The notes beneath the pieces are model-generated. The model had not been told where the DNA came from. It worked only from the letters and a program-made list of their open reading frames with translations, and searched no databases. DNA of 64,000 bases from Sediminibacterium sp. (GTDB lineage: Bacteria; Bacteroidota; Bacteroidia; Chitinophagales; Chitinophagaceae): assembly GCA_007280515.1 (NCBI GenBank), contig QYPL01000002.1:100929-164928 (forward strand), written 5' to 3'. Both the position numbers and the translations under genes were made by a program. This document shows positions 33,631 to 42,921 of this stretch, in pieces; within the stretch, counting starts at the first letter, position 1, and each line of letters begins with the position of its first letter.

Positions 33631-35964
33631 ATGAAGAAGTATACAATTATTGGTATTATAGTATTGATAGCAGGTTTACTCTATGGTGTATCTTATTTTG
33701 CAAAGGCAAAAAAAGAAAAAGAAAGCCTTATTTCTTATAATAGAGATATACGCCCTGTATTATCAGATAAATGTTTTTCTTGTCATGGACCTGATGTATC
33801 TAAAGTAAAAGCGGGACTCCGATTAGACTTACCAGCAAGTGCTTTTGCAGAACTAGAAAAAAATAAAGGACATTTTGCTATTGTAGCAGGCAATCCCGAT
33901 AAAAGTGAATTGATAAAAAGAATTTCGTCTAATGATCCTGGCATAATGATGCCAATGCCAGAGAGTCACTTAGCCAGATTAACCACAGATGAAATTAAAT
34001 TATTTACCAAGTGGATAGAGCAAGGGGCCAAATATGAAAAGCATTGGGCCTTTGTAGCGCCTGTGAAAGAAGCCCTTCCTGAAGTGGATCATAGTAAGTG
34101 GGTTAAAAATGAAATTGATCCCTTTATATTAGAGAAAATGGAAGCGAAAGGTTTTGATCCCAATGAAACCGCCAGCCGCGAAGCGCTTATTAAAAGAGCT
34201 TATGCAGATATCACAGGGCTTGCACCCACTTATAAAGAATTAAATACATGGAGAAATAATACTAGCGATGATTGGTATACACAATTATTAGATAAATTAT
34301 TACAAAAGCCTGCTTACGGAGAAAAGATGGCTTTACTCTGGATGGACCTAGCGCGCTATGCCGACTCTTACGGTTTTCAAGATGATAATATTAGATCTCA
34401 ATGGCCTTGGAGAGATTGGGTAATTAATGCCTTTAATACCAATATGCATTATGATCAATTTTTAACGCAACAAATAGCGGGTGACTTAATGCCTACTGCA
34501 AGTAAGTCTACTATTTTAGCTACGGCTTTTTTTAGAAATCATAAATACACGGAAGAAGGTGGGGTGATTGAAGAAGAGTACCGCGTCTCTTATAATATAG
34601 ATAAAACAAGAACCTATGGCAAGGCCATACTAGGCGTTACCATTGAATGTGCACAGTGTCACGATCACAAGTACGACCCCTTCTCCAATAAAGACTACTA
34701 CCAGCTATATGCCTTCTTTAATATGAGTAAAGAAAAGGGTTACGAAGGAGATGTAAGTATTTCGACACCTGCCAAAAATCCAAAATTATTTATTACCAAA
34801 GAAGAGCAATCAAAATTATTATCCTTTATCAATCATGTAGATACCAATAAACTAGAAGTCTCCGTTATGGGCGATTGGAAAATGGGAGATACCGTAAAAG
34901 CAAGACCTACCTATATTTTAAGCAGGGGAAGTTACGATGCACCTACTACGGTGGAAGTAAAACCTACTGCACTAGAATCTATTCTTCCTTTTGACACTTT
35001 AAAATATGAAAGAAACAGATTGGGCTTGGCCAAGTGGACAGTAGAAAAAAAGAATCCATTAACGGCCAGGGTATTTGTGAATTTTATTTGGCAAGAAATT
35101 TTTGGCAAAGGTATTGTAAAAACTTCTAGTGATTATGGTTTACAAGGAGAGCTTCCTTCTCATCCTGCATTATTAGATTGGTTAGCCGTTGATTTTATGG
35201 AACACAATTGGGATGTAAAATATTTAATGAAAAAAATATTGTCTAGTGGTACCTACCAGCAATCGAGTGTGGTGAGTAAGAAACAGTTAGAACAAGATCC
35301 TGATAATTTATATTATACCAGGTCTCCCCGCATGAGATTCAAAGCAGAAATAGTAAGAGATTGGGTTTTGGGTACTAGTGGTATTTTAAATCCAATGATT
35401 GGAGGACCTAGTGTGAAACCTTATCAACCCAAAGGTGTTTGGGAAAGTACTACTTCAGGAAGAGGTGTTTTAGCTTCTTACAAACAAGACCATGGCCCTG
35501 CCATTTATCGTAGAGGTTTATACACTTTTATAAAATTAACAGCGCCCCCTCCAAGTATGATGATCTTTGATGCGAGTAATAGAGACCAATGTGAAGCCAA
35601 AAGAGCTAGTACCAATACGCCATTACAAGCCTTGACTATGTTGAATGATCCTGCAGTTTTAGAAGCTTCTCGTGTGTTGGCTGAAAATATTTCAGTGGGT
35701 AATAAATCCTTGGAAGATAAATTAGAACAAGCCTTTGAAACCATTGTTATTAGAAAGCCCTCCAAGTTTGAACGTAATAAATTAATGGACTACTGTGAAA
35801 AACAAGTTGCGTATTTTAATAGTAATGCACCTTTATTAAAAAATACATTGGCAGTAGGAGAATATAAACATCCCACTAAAAAGTACAATGAAGCAGAAGC
35901 AGCTGCATTAATGAAAGCGATATTGATATTATATAACTTGGAAGAGACCATCACAAAATCATAA
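33631..35964 (+). CDS. Planctomycete-type cytochrome C with DUF1549 and DUF1553 domains
   Basis: A 777-residue membrane-anchored or exported protein: one N-terminal membrane helix (about 5-22), then a PSCyt1 haem domain starting near residue 35 with CFSCH at 48-52. Next come a DUF1549 (PSCyt2) domain from about residue 145 with a second CAQCH at 340-344, and a DUF1553 (PSD1) domain from about residue 450 (RNRLGLAKWTVEKKNPLTAR). This domain order is characteristic of planctomycetes, verrucomicrobia and some Bacteroidota. It nearly always pairs with a DUF1501 gene, which follows here after nine bases. Two CxxCH motifs indicate covalent haem. The biochemical role is not established; electron transfer in polysaccharide or sulfated-sugar breakdown is a common guess. 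Confidence 0.9.
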   Translation: MKKYTIIGIIVLIAGLLYGVSYFAKAKKEKESLISYNRDIRPVLSDKCFSCHGPDVSKVKAGLRLDLPASAFAELEKNKGHFAIVAGNPDKSELIKRISSNDPGIMMPMPESHLARLTTDEIKLFTKWIEQGAKYEKHWAFVAPVKEALPEVDHSKWVKNEIDPFILEKMEAKGFDPNETASREALIKRAYADITGLAPTYKELNTWRNNTSDDWYTQLLDKLLQKPAYGEKMALLWMDLARYADSYGFQDDNIRSQWPWRDWVINAFNTNMHYDQFLTQQIAGDLMPTASKSTILATAFFRNHKYTEEGGVIEEEYRVSYNIDKTRTYGKAILGVTIECAQCHDHKYDPFSNKDYYQLYAFFNMSKEKGYEGDVSISTPAKNPKLFITKEEQSKLLSFINHVDTNKLEVSVMGDWKMGDTVKARPTYILSRGSYDAPTTVEVKPTALESILPFDTLKYERNRLGLAKWTVEKKNPLTARVFVNFIWQEIFGKGIVKTSSDYGLQGELPSHPALLDWLAVDFMEHNWDVKYLMKKILSSGTYQQSSVVSKKQLEQDPDNLYYTRSPRMRFKAEIVRDWVLGTSGILNPMIGGPSVKPYQPKGVWESTTSGRGVLASYKQDHGPAIYRRGLYTFIKLTAPPPSMMIFDASNRDQCEAKRASTNTPLQALTMLNDPAVLEASRVLAENISVGNKSLEDKLEQAFETIVIRKPSKFERNKLMDYCEKQVAYFNSNAPLLKNTLAVGEYKHPTKKYNEAEAAALMKAILILYNLEETITKS

Positions 35965-35973
35965 ATAATTATT

Positions 35974-37419
35974 ATGAACGAATTTTTAGAACATGGCTTA
36001 AATCAAAATAGAAGAAAATTTTTATCTAAACTGAGTTTAGGTATTGGTGGACTTGCCTTGGGCTCCTTAATGGTGCCAGGCATTTTTGATGCTAGCAATG
36101 AAGAAGAGTTATTTGCCAATGTACTTCCACACTTTGCACCCAAGGCAAAGCGTGTTATTTATTTATTCCAAAATGGAGCCCCTTCACAATTAGACTTATA
36201 TGATTACAAGCCCATGCTACAAAAAATGCATGGCCAAGAATTACCTGCAAGTATTCGCAATGGACAAAGGTTAACGGGGATGACGTCTAGTCAAGCTAAA
36301 TTTCCCTTAGCAGGTACCAAATTTAATTTTGCACAACATGGCGCAAATGGTGGATGGTTTAGTGAATCCATTCCACATATTGCCAGCATGAGCGATGAGC
36401 TATGTATTATCAGAAGTATGTATACCGAAGCCATTAACCACGATCCTGCACTTACTTTTTTCCAAACCGGTGCACAGGTGGGAAACCGCCCTAGCATGGG
36501 TTCTTGGGTTAGTTATGGTTTAGGAAGTGAGAATAAAAATTTACCAGCTTTCTGTGTTTTATTAAGTAAAGGAAAAGGAAATGGACAGGGCGTATATTCT
36601 AAATTATGGAACAATGGTTTTTTAGATTCTATACATCAAGGGGTGCAGTTTAGTAGCGGAGAAGAACCCGTAAAATATTTAACCGACCCTGAATTTATTG
36701 ATAGAGGAGATAAAAGAAAAATTTTAGATGAGATTGCTTCATTGAATCAAGAAGCGTATAAAAATATGGGAGACCCAGAAATTGTTACCAAGATTCAGCA
36801 ATACGAACTAGCTTATCGTATGCAAATGGCAGTGCCAGAAATTACTTCTTTACAAAACGAACCGGAGTCCATTGTAAAAATGTATGGGCCAGAATGTTTG
36901 GCGCCAGGTACTTATGCAGCCAATTGTTTATTAGCCAGAAAGCTTTCAGAAAATGGGGTGCGCTTTGTACAGTTGTATCATCAAGGTTGGGACTCACATG
37001 GTAATTTACCTGCCGAGATTGTGGGTCAATGTAAAGATGTAGACAGACCTTCTGCTGCTTTAATAAAAGATTTAAAACAAAGAGGATTATTAGACGAGAC
37101 TTTAGTGATCTGGGGTGGTGAATTTGGAAGAACTAATTATTGTCAAGGTGCCCTTAGCAAGGATAATTATGGTAGAGACCATCACCCAAGAGCCTTTACT
37201 ATTTGGATGGCAGGTGGCGGTGTGAAACCAGGCGTATTTGGAGAAACCGATGATTTTGGATACAATATTAATTCCTTACCCGTGCATGTGCATGATTTTC
37301 ATGCTACCGTTATGCATTTAATGGGCGTGGATCATGAAAGATTTACATTTAAACACCAAGGTAGACGCTACCGATTAACGGATGTAGCAGGTAAAGTGAT
37401 AAATGAAATTATAAGTTAA
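35974..37419 (+). CDS. DUF1501 protein, Tat-exported
   Basis: A 481-residue DUF1501 protein (alkaline-phosphatase/sulfatase-like fold) with a twin-arginine leader NRRKFLSKLSLGIGGLALG. Hallmarks: VIYLFQNGAPSQLDLYDYKP at about 61-80, GQRLTGMTSSQA, QLYHQGWDSHGNLP, VIWGGEFGRTNYCQG, GRDHHPRAFTIWMAGGG, and VHVHDFHATVMHLMGVDHERFT near the end. The Asp/His pattern resembles metal ligands of the sulfatase superfamily, but no activity is proven. Nine bases after the DUF1549/1553 gene and two before the membrane cytochrome, so it is tightly co-transcribed. Confidence 0.9.
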   Translation: MNEFLEHGLNQNRRKFLSKLSLGIGGLALGSLMVPGIFDASNEEELFANVLPHFAPKAKRVIYLFQNGAPSQLDLYDYKPMLQKMHGQELPASIRNGQRLTGMTSSQAKFPLAGTKFNFAQHGANGGWFSESIPHIASMSDELCIIRSMYTEAINHDPALTFFQTGAQVGNRPSMGSWVSYGLGSENKNLPAFCVLLSKGKGNGQGVYSKLWNNGFLDSIHQGVQFSSGEEPVKYLTDPEFIDRGDKRKILDEIASLNQEAYKNMGDPEIVTKIQQYELAYRMQMAVPEITSLQNEPESIVKMYGPECLAPGTYAANCLLARKLSENGVRFVQLYHQGWDSHGNLPAEIVGQCKDVDRPSAALIKDLKQRGLLDETLVIWGGEFGRTNYCQGALSKDNYGRDHHPRAFTIWMAGGGVKPGVFGETDDFGYNINSLPVHVHDFHATVMHLMGVDHERFTFKHQGRRYRLTDVAGKVINEIIS

Positions 37420-37421
37420 GT

Positions 37422-39560
37422 ATGGATATTAAAAAACTAAGTCAATGGGGGGAATGGTCTGTTTGGTTTTTAAATCCACTACTATTACTGCTGGTTATTT
37501 ATAGTGAAACTAGCAAAACAAATAATGTTTTACTATGGTTCGGAAAACTACATCCCTTGGTTTTACATTTTCCAATTGTCATAGGTATTGCTATTGTTAT
37601 TTATTTAGTTTTTTTTCAAAATAATAAGCTAGCAGAAAGTACAGAAAAATTAGTGCTAGTAGGTAATGCACTTATAGTTTCAATAGTAGCCTTATTAGGA
37701 TTGTTTTTATCTAAGCAAGATGCTTATGATACCGACACTTTAAATTTACATAAATGGGGTGGCCTATCTATTGCACTGATAAGTTGGTTACTTATTTACA
37801 TAAAAAATATTCCTATTAGCTTTAAAAAAATAATTGCCCTTATCTATTTATTGGTGCTATTATTTTTTACACATCAAGGTGCTTTATTAACGCATGGAGA
37901 AAATGCATTGTCTATTCCTACACCTGAAGTAAAAGTTGCTGAAGAAATAAAGACCGTCGATTCTAGTTTAACTGTTTATGAAAAAGCCATTGCACCCATA
38001 CTGGCTCAAAAATGTGTAAGCTGTCATGGACCAGAAAAAGTAAAGGGCCAATTGAAATTACAAAGTCCCGAATTCATAATCAAAGGAGGTAAAGATGGAA
38101 ATATCTTAAATGCTATTCAAAATGAGGAAGCATTAATCTTACAAAGAATACATTTACCCAATGCAGATGAAAAGCATATGCCTCCAGATGGTAAGCTGCA
38201 GTTGACTTTAGAGGAATTAACCCTACTTTCTAAATGGGTAAAGGCAGGCGGTAATTTTACCAAAAAAATAAGCGAGCTGGCTAAAACAGATAGCTTAGCC
38301 ATACTAGCCATGGCCTATAAAGCGCCCACCAAAGGTAGTGGAGATAACCAAAACAATGCACCCGATTTAAAGCAGTACAACAGTAGTTACCTAACAGTGA
38401 ATTATTTATTTAATGGCTCTGAAGAAATAGCCGTTAATTTTTTCCAAGCTTCTTTTTATAAAATAGAGCAGTTAAAGAACTTAGAAAAAATTAAAGATAA
38501 AATTGTAAGTCTTAATATGCAAGGGATGCCCATCACTAAAGAAGACCTTGCCGTTATTTTACAATTCACAAAACTTAAAAAATTAAACTTAAATTATACT
38601 AAATTAACTTTAAAAGATTTAGAGCCGCTTAAAACTATTACTAGTTTAAAGAGCTTGTCTATTTGTGGAATGGATGTAAATCAAAACGGTTTGACAAAAT
38701 TTTTGGTGAAAGCACCTTTTACTGAAATTAATATTTGGACCAATCATTCCAATGAAAAAGAATTTCAAGAGTTAAGTGCTACGAATAAAAAAGTGAAAAT
38801 AATTATTGGTGATAATTTAGATACAGAGATTATAAAATTAACTAGTCCCATTATTGAACAGGATTCCTCTATCATTGTTACTAGTTTGGATGTGGTAGTT
38901 AAACATTTTTTAAAGGGCACTGTGGTGAGGTACACAACAGATGGCAAAGAGCCAGATAGTCTTACAAGTCCTATTTATTCCAAAAAATTACGCTTTACTA
39001 AAAATACCATTTTAAAAACAAGGGCATTCAAGCCGGGCTGGTTAGGTAGCGATCTGGTTCAAAAAACATTTTATAAATCGGATATACATCCTGATACTAT
39101 CTATTTTCTGACCAATCCGGATAAAAAATATCCAGGTACAGGTGCTAAAACCCTTACCGATTATGAATTAGGAGAACAAAACTTTTCTAATGGCAAGTGG
39201 TTGGCCTATAGAGATACCACTATGAAATTTGTGATTGGTTTTAAACAAGCTAGACCTTTACAAGAAGCACATTTTAATGCCTTTGTAGATAATGGAGCCT
39301 ATATCTTCCCTATCTTATCAATTATGATTGAAGGAAGTAATGATGGTAAACAATTTAAAAAATTAAATGAAGCCAAGTTCCCTTCCTTAGAAAAAACAGA
39401 AGTGGTTAGAGAAAATAAATCATTTAGCTGCACTATACCAAGAGAAGCTGCTTATAAATATTATAGATTCACTTTATTAAATCTCAAAAAATTACCTAAA
39501 TGGCATCCGGGTAAAGGAACCCCTGCTTGGATTTTTGTAGATGAATTATTTTTAAACTAA
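37422..39560 (+). CDS. Membrane cytochrome with PSCyt1, LRR-like and chitobiase/discoidin-like domains
   Basis: A 712-residue multidomain protein. Residues 10-160 hold about five membrane helices, with LHPLVLHFP (43-51) as in DUF2231-type cytochrome-b-like membrane modules. A PSCyt1 haem motif CVSCH is at 198-202. An LRR-like stretch follows at about 345-425 (LKNLEKIKDKIVSLNMQGMP and LTLKDLEPLKTITSLKSLSI). A chitobiase C-terminal-like segment (VRYTTDGKEPDSLTSPIYS) lies at about 505-525. A discoidin-like C-terminal domain (IEGSNDGKQFKKL) completes it. It would carry electrons from the exported cytochrome to the membrane while binding sugar outside. Last gene of the operon. Confidence 0.8.
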   Translation: MDIKKLSQWGEWSVWFLNPLLLLLVIYSETSKTNNVLLWFGKLHPLVLHFPIVIGIAIVIYLVFFQNNKLAESTEKLVLVGNALIVSIVALLGLFLSKQDAYDTDTLNLHKWGGLSIALISWLLIYIKNIPISFKKIIALIYLLVLLFFTHQGALLTHGENALSIPTPEVKVAEEIKTVDSSLTVYEKAIAPILAQKCVSCHGPEKVKGQLKLQSPEFIIKGGKDGNILNAIQNEEALILQRIHLPNADEKHMPPDGKLQLTLEELTLLSKWVKAGGNFTKKISELAKTDSLAILAMAYKAPTKGSGDNQNNAPDLKQYNSSYLTVNYLFNGSEEIAVNFFQASFYKIEQLKNLEKIKDKIVSLNMQGMPITKEDLAVILQFTKLKKLNLNYTKLTLKDLEPLKTITSLKSLSICGMDVNQNGLTKFLVKAPFTEINIWTNHSNEKEFQELSATNKKVKIIIGDNLDTEIIKLTSPIIEQDSSIIVTSLDVVVKHFLKGTVVRYTTDGKEPDSLTSPIYSKKLRFTKNTILKTRAFKPGWLGSDLVQKTFYKSDIHPDTIYFLTNPDKKYPGTGAKTLTDYELGEQNFSNGKWLAYRDTTMKFVIGFKQARPLQEAHFNAFVDNGAYIFPILSIMIEGSNDGKQFKKLNEAKFPSLEKTEVVRENKSFSCTIPREAAYKYYRFTLLNLKKLPKWHPGKGTPAWIFVDELFLN

Positions 39561-39590
39561 GCTCTACATACTTTCACTTACTCTACATAA

Positions 39591-39612
39591 TTTCAATAGT
39601 AAATTATTGAAA
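39591..39612. terminator. Weak AT-rich hairpin, possible terminator
   Basis: TTTCAATA (39591-39598) / TATTGAAA (39605-39612) with a 6-base loop, between convergent genes. It has no GC-rich core and no T-tract, so termination here is uncertain. Confidence 0.3.
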
Positions 39613-39622
39613 GACTAGTCAT

Positions 39623-41794
39623 CTACTCTATTAGAAACCAGCTATAAGAATCAGCAGCAATAGTGAAAGTAAAATCAATAGTATAGTCTCTATTTAAATT
39701 ATAAGTTTTAGAAACTCCTTTCGCATCTTTAATAATGGCCGTTTTACTTAGCCCTGTATAATACAAAGGCAAGGAAATAGTTCTTGTAATAGGAACTTGA
39801 GTTGGATTAAATAACATCATTAACCCTTTTTGAGCAAGTGCAGGATTCACATGCATCCAACCATCCCAATCACGCCCATCGGCACGACGCAGTTGAATCA
39901 TATCTGCATTTAAAATATTTCGATACTTTTTATACCAAAGAATAGTTTTGGCAACCATTTGTCTTGTGGTCTCTGTGTCATATAATCTTGGTCCACGATA
40001 ACAGGCCTGCACGCCAGCACCATAGTATTGCATCATTAGCTGCTCATAATCATTTAAATGCTCGCTTAGTGGCTCTAGCACTGCTTCTGGCCCACCTCCT
40101 TGGTATTTGGTTAGTGGTACAAAGCCCCAGGCCATGGAAGGAATTTTCTCTAAAGTACCATCGTGTATATTTTGACGATTGATAATTTTTTGTTGAGGAC
40201 GAGGCAAAGAAAAGTTCACTTCTCTATACCCTAGAGCAATTTTATGCGTGCCATCTAAAAAATACCAATCGGGTGCATTAATATAAACACCTTTTTCATT
40301 TAGCCAGTGGTATAAACCTTTTTGTATTTCCATTTGTCTCCACTGAGAATCATCATAACCTAAATGGCCTGGATGTTTAGTAGAAGCACAAACATCCCCA
40401 GGATAAGGCCCGTCATTTTCCCAAATATCAAAACCAGTATAAGAGAAAAAGTTTTTTATTTTATCTCTATACGCCAGCCCCCATTTACTTCCAAAGCAAG
40501 GCGCATTTCCAAAAAAAGCACCTCCTGGTTTCCCTGTTTTAATATCTACTACATCATCTTCATCACTAATGCGTCTGCTACTAAATAATGAATAACCCCC
40601 TAATAAAATTTTATGATCATGTGCATACTTCGCTAAGGCCTTCCATCTATTTAAATTCGCAGTCGTTGTATCTTCCATTTCTAAATGACTTCCAAAACTT
40701 AAAATAACTGCCTCATAGCCTGTGGCCACACACTGGACAATCGCATTTATTACTTCTTGGTCGTTTTTACTTACCAAATGCATAAATATAGGATTCTGCG
40801 TCGTCCAAGGCGCAATCGTACGATACATTTGTTTTAACATCAATCCTCTTCTTTGGCGGTCATAACTATCCATTAATAATTCATTGGTGCGCACCGATTT
40901 AAAAACTTCATTCGACGCTAAGACAATGCCAGGAGCCTTTTCAGGGTATATCTCTAATAAACAAGGTGTTTCAAAATTATAATTCACTTGAGAGGTATAC
41001 TTCAAATCGGTTTTCCAGTGTGTGGTTTGATCGCTAATGTCATAACGCATGGCATTGTTAAAAGCATAATTCGTTTCAAAATAAATTCCATGTTGTTTTT
41101 TCATTTCTTCCGGCTTGCCCACCACAGCAGATTCTTCTTCTACTAAGCCTAATACCTCATTCACTACCCTATTTATTTTAATAGCCACATTTGATTTATT
41201 TTCTACAGATATCCATTTTGTTATTAAAGGAAGGCCGTCATATAATTCATAATGCACTTGAACCATTATATTTTTTAAAGTAGGTAAATTCGAAATAAAT
41301 TCTAGAGTCACTATTTTGCCGCTAGGTTGATTCGGATTCGTTAACCAAGTAGTAGGCTTCCAATTAATAAAAGGTCTGATATCTGAAATTGTATAACTTG
41401 TAAAAACAAAATCAGAATCTTTTTTCTGTAAATTATTTTCTACTTCTAATCTTAAATAGGCTTTTTCTTTTTGGCCACTAAGTCCACCCACATTATAAGA
41501 GGCTCCGTTGAATACCAGTCTTGCCTCGGGCTCAATGCTTCTTAATAATTCTTGCCCATTACTTAAGTTGGTATAACTAATACAGCTTACATTAGGATCT
41601 AATATAAAAACGCGTCTAACCAAGCCATTATCTAATGTTAATTGATTGTTTTGAATAGATATAACAGCCTTTTGTGCAGTTGGTTTTATAAGCCAATCTG
41701 ATTGCTGGGCCTTTGATACTAAGGGACTCAATGATAAGAGCATTGATAATAAAAATAGGTATCTAGCCCCTAGCTGAATAATTAATGTTTTCAT
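39623..41794 (-). CDS. Putative GH36-like glycoside hydrolase (alpha-galactosidase-like), secreted
   Basis: A 723-residue secreted protein with a Sec signal (LVSKAQ, about residue 29). The N-terminal half is a beta-sandwich-like region starting ISIQNNQLTLDNGLVRRVF, as in glycosidases that use a super-sandwich before the barrel. The middle (about 340-650) is TIM-barrel-like: AVILSFGSHLEMED, ILLGGYSLFSSRR, GFDIWENDGPYPGD and WYFLDGTHKIALGYREVN. The C-terminus is a small beta domain. This layout fits clan GH-D/GH36-like enzymes. Catalytic Asp residues cannot be named with certainty; D and E residues in FDIWENDGPY and WYFLDG are candidates. It stands alone on the minus strand. Confidence 0.6.
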   Translation of the reverse strand: MKTLIIQLGARYLFLLSMLLSLSPLVSKAQQSDWLIKPTAQKAVISIQNNQLTLDNGLVRRVFILDPNVSCISYTNLSNGQELLRSIEPEARLVFNGASYNVGGLSGQKEKAYLRLEVENNLQKKDSDFVFTSYTISDIRPFINWKPTTWLTNPNQPSGKIVTLEFISNLPTLKNIMVQVHYELYDGLPLITKWISVENKSNVAIKINRVVNEVLGLVEEESAVVGKPEEMKKQHGIYFETNYAFNNAMRYDISDQTTHWKTDLKYTSQVNYNFETPCLLEIYPEKAPGIVLASNEVFKSVRTNELLMDSYDRQRRGLMLKQMYRTIAPWTTQNPIFMHLVSKNDQEVINAIVQCVATGYEAVILSFGSHLEMEDTTTANLNRWKALAKYAHDHKILLGGYSLFSSRRISDEDDVVDIKTGKPGGAFFGNAPCFGSKWGLAYRDKIKNFFSYTGFDIWENDGPYPGDVCASTKHPGHLGYDDSQWRQMEIQKGLYHWLNEKGVYINAPDWYFLDGTHKIALGYREVNFSLPRPQQKIINRQNIHDGTLEKIPSMAWGFVPLTKYQGGGPEAVLEPLSEHLNDYEQLMMQYYGAGVQACYRGPRLYDTETTRQMVAKTILWYKKYRNILNADMIQLRRADGRDWDGWMHVNPALAQKGLMMLFNPTQVPITRTISLPLYYTGLSKTAIIKDAKGVSKTYNLNRDYTIDFTFTIAADSYSWFLIE

Positions 41795-41937
41795 TTCGAC
41801 TTTTTAAAATGTGTATGGTCTGCATTTTTATATATAGAAATTTACGAAATAATCCATAGTTTGAGTATGAATTTTAACTATAATTTTTCTCCTAATTCAA
41901 GCTAAATTATTTAAATTTAGTATCAAATACGATTGCT

Positions 41938-42921
41938 ATGGAAAACAAATCAATGGTACCCAATATGGTACCCACCATGGTGCCTAACAATGCACACAAG
42001 GACATTCCTGGAAACCCATCCACTGCAAAAAGCAGTGCTACTAGTTTAAACAACCGCTCTAATGGTAAACCACTTCGTGTATTAAGTGAAGAAGATTGGA
42101 CCTTCTGGAAACACAATGGATATATTGTTGTTAAAAATGCAGTACCTCGTGAACAAGCATTGGCCACTGCTGCCTTCTTATGGGAGTTTGAAGAAAAGAA
42201 CCCTACTAATAAAGAAACATGGTACACTGCACCAAGAGCTGAAATGAAAATGAAAGAACTTGCGGGTACAGGTATGGTAGAATGTTATAACAACCAACAT
42301 TTATGGAATAATCGTCAAATGCAAAAAGTATATGACGCCTTTGTTGATATATGGGGTACAGAAAAATTATGGGTATCTATAGATAGAGCGAATTTAAATT
42401 TTCCTATCAGACCCGGACATGAATACAAAGCATTTATTCATTGGGATTATGATCCAGAAACAAAGCCTGTGAATGTGCAAGGTGTATTAGCCTTAGCTGA
42501 TCAAAACGATGAAAACATGGGAGGCTTTCAATGTATTCCAGAATTATATAGAACCTATGATACTTGGAAACTAACACAACCAGAAGATAGAGATAGATTC
42601 AAGCCAGATACTTCCGCTTTCACACCTACTAAAGTAAAATTAGAAGCAGGTGACTTATTAATTTTTAATAGTTTAGAACCACATGGTATTAGAGCGAATA
42701 ATAGTACTGACAAAGTACGTATCGCTCAATATTTATCCATGATGCCAGCAGAAGAAAATAATGAAGCCTTAACGCAGTGGAGAGTGAATTCTTGGAAGCA
42801 CCGCATTGCTCCAGAAGGTTATGCATTCCCTGGCGATCCAAGAAACTGGGAGCAAACAAAATATGAAACTGCGGTCTTAAATGATTTAGGTAAAAAATTA
42901 TTAGGCATAGAGAAATGGTAA
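41938..42921 (+). CDS. Phytanoyl-CoA dioxygenase (PhyH) family protein
   Basis: A 327-residue Fe(II)/2-oxoglutarate-type oxygenase. HWD at 168-170 and H249 (SLEPHGIRA) form the 2-His-1-carboxylate facial triad, and R261 (KVRIAQYL) is the likely 2-oxoglutarate-binding arginine. The double-stranded beta-helix core spans about 140-275. PhyH enzymes hydroxylate small molecules and lipids. There is no signal peptide, so it is cytoplasmic. The first 45 residues are low in complexity and include a tandem repeat (MVPN-MVPT-MVPN). Its stop overlaps the next gene's start by seven bases, implying coupled expression with the aldo/keto reductase. Confidence 0.88.
   Translation: MENKSMVPNMVPTMVPNNAHKDIPGNPSTAKSSATSLNNRSNGKPLRVLSEEDWTFWKHNGYIVVKNAVPREQALATAAFLWEFEEKNPTNKETWYTAPRAEMKMKELAGTGMVECYNNQHLWNNRQMQKVYDAFVDIWGTEKLWVSIDRANLNFPIRPGHEYKAFIHWDYDPETKPVNVQGVLALADQNDENMGGFQCIPELYRTYDTWKLTQPEDRDRFKPDTSAFTPTKVKLEAGDLLIFNSLEPHGIRANNSTDKVRIAQYLSMMPAEENNEALTQWRVNSWKHRIAPEGYAFPGDPRNWEQTKYETAVLNDLGKKLLGIEKW
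41950..41988 (+). repeat. Short tandem repeat in PhyH gene start
   Basis: Three near-identical 12-base units (ATGGTACCCAAT, ATGGTACCCACC, ATGGTGCCTAAC) encode MVPN-MVPT-MVPN at the N-terminus of the PhyH protein. Each unit offers an in-frame ATG, so the true start could be any of these. Confidence 0.6.

Noticed and set aside
41907..42227. Reverse-strand ORF of 106 codons opposite the PhyH start
   Set aside because: It covers conserved PhyH coding sequence on the other strand and its translation shows no recognisable domain.
42915..42921. Frameshift joining the PhyH and aldo/keto reductase genes
   Set aside because: Both proteins have complete domains and all catalytic residues, so the overlap is normal coupling, not damage.
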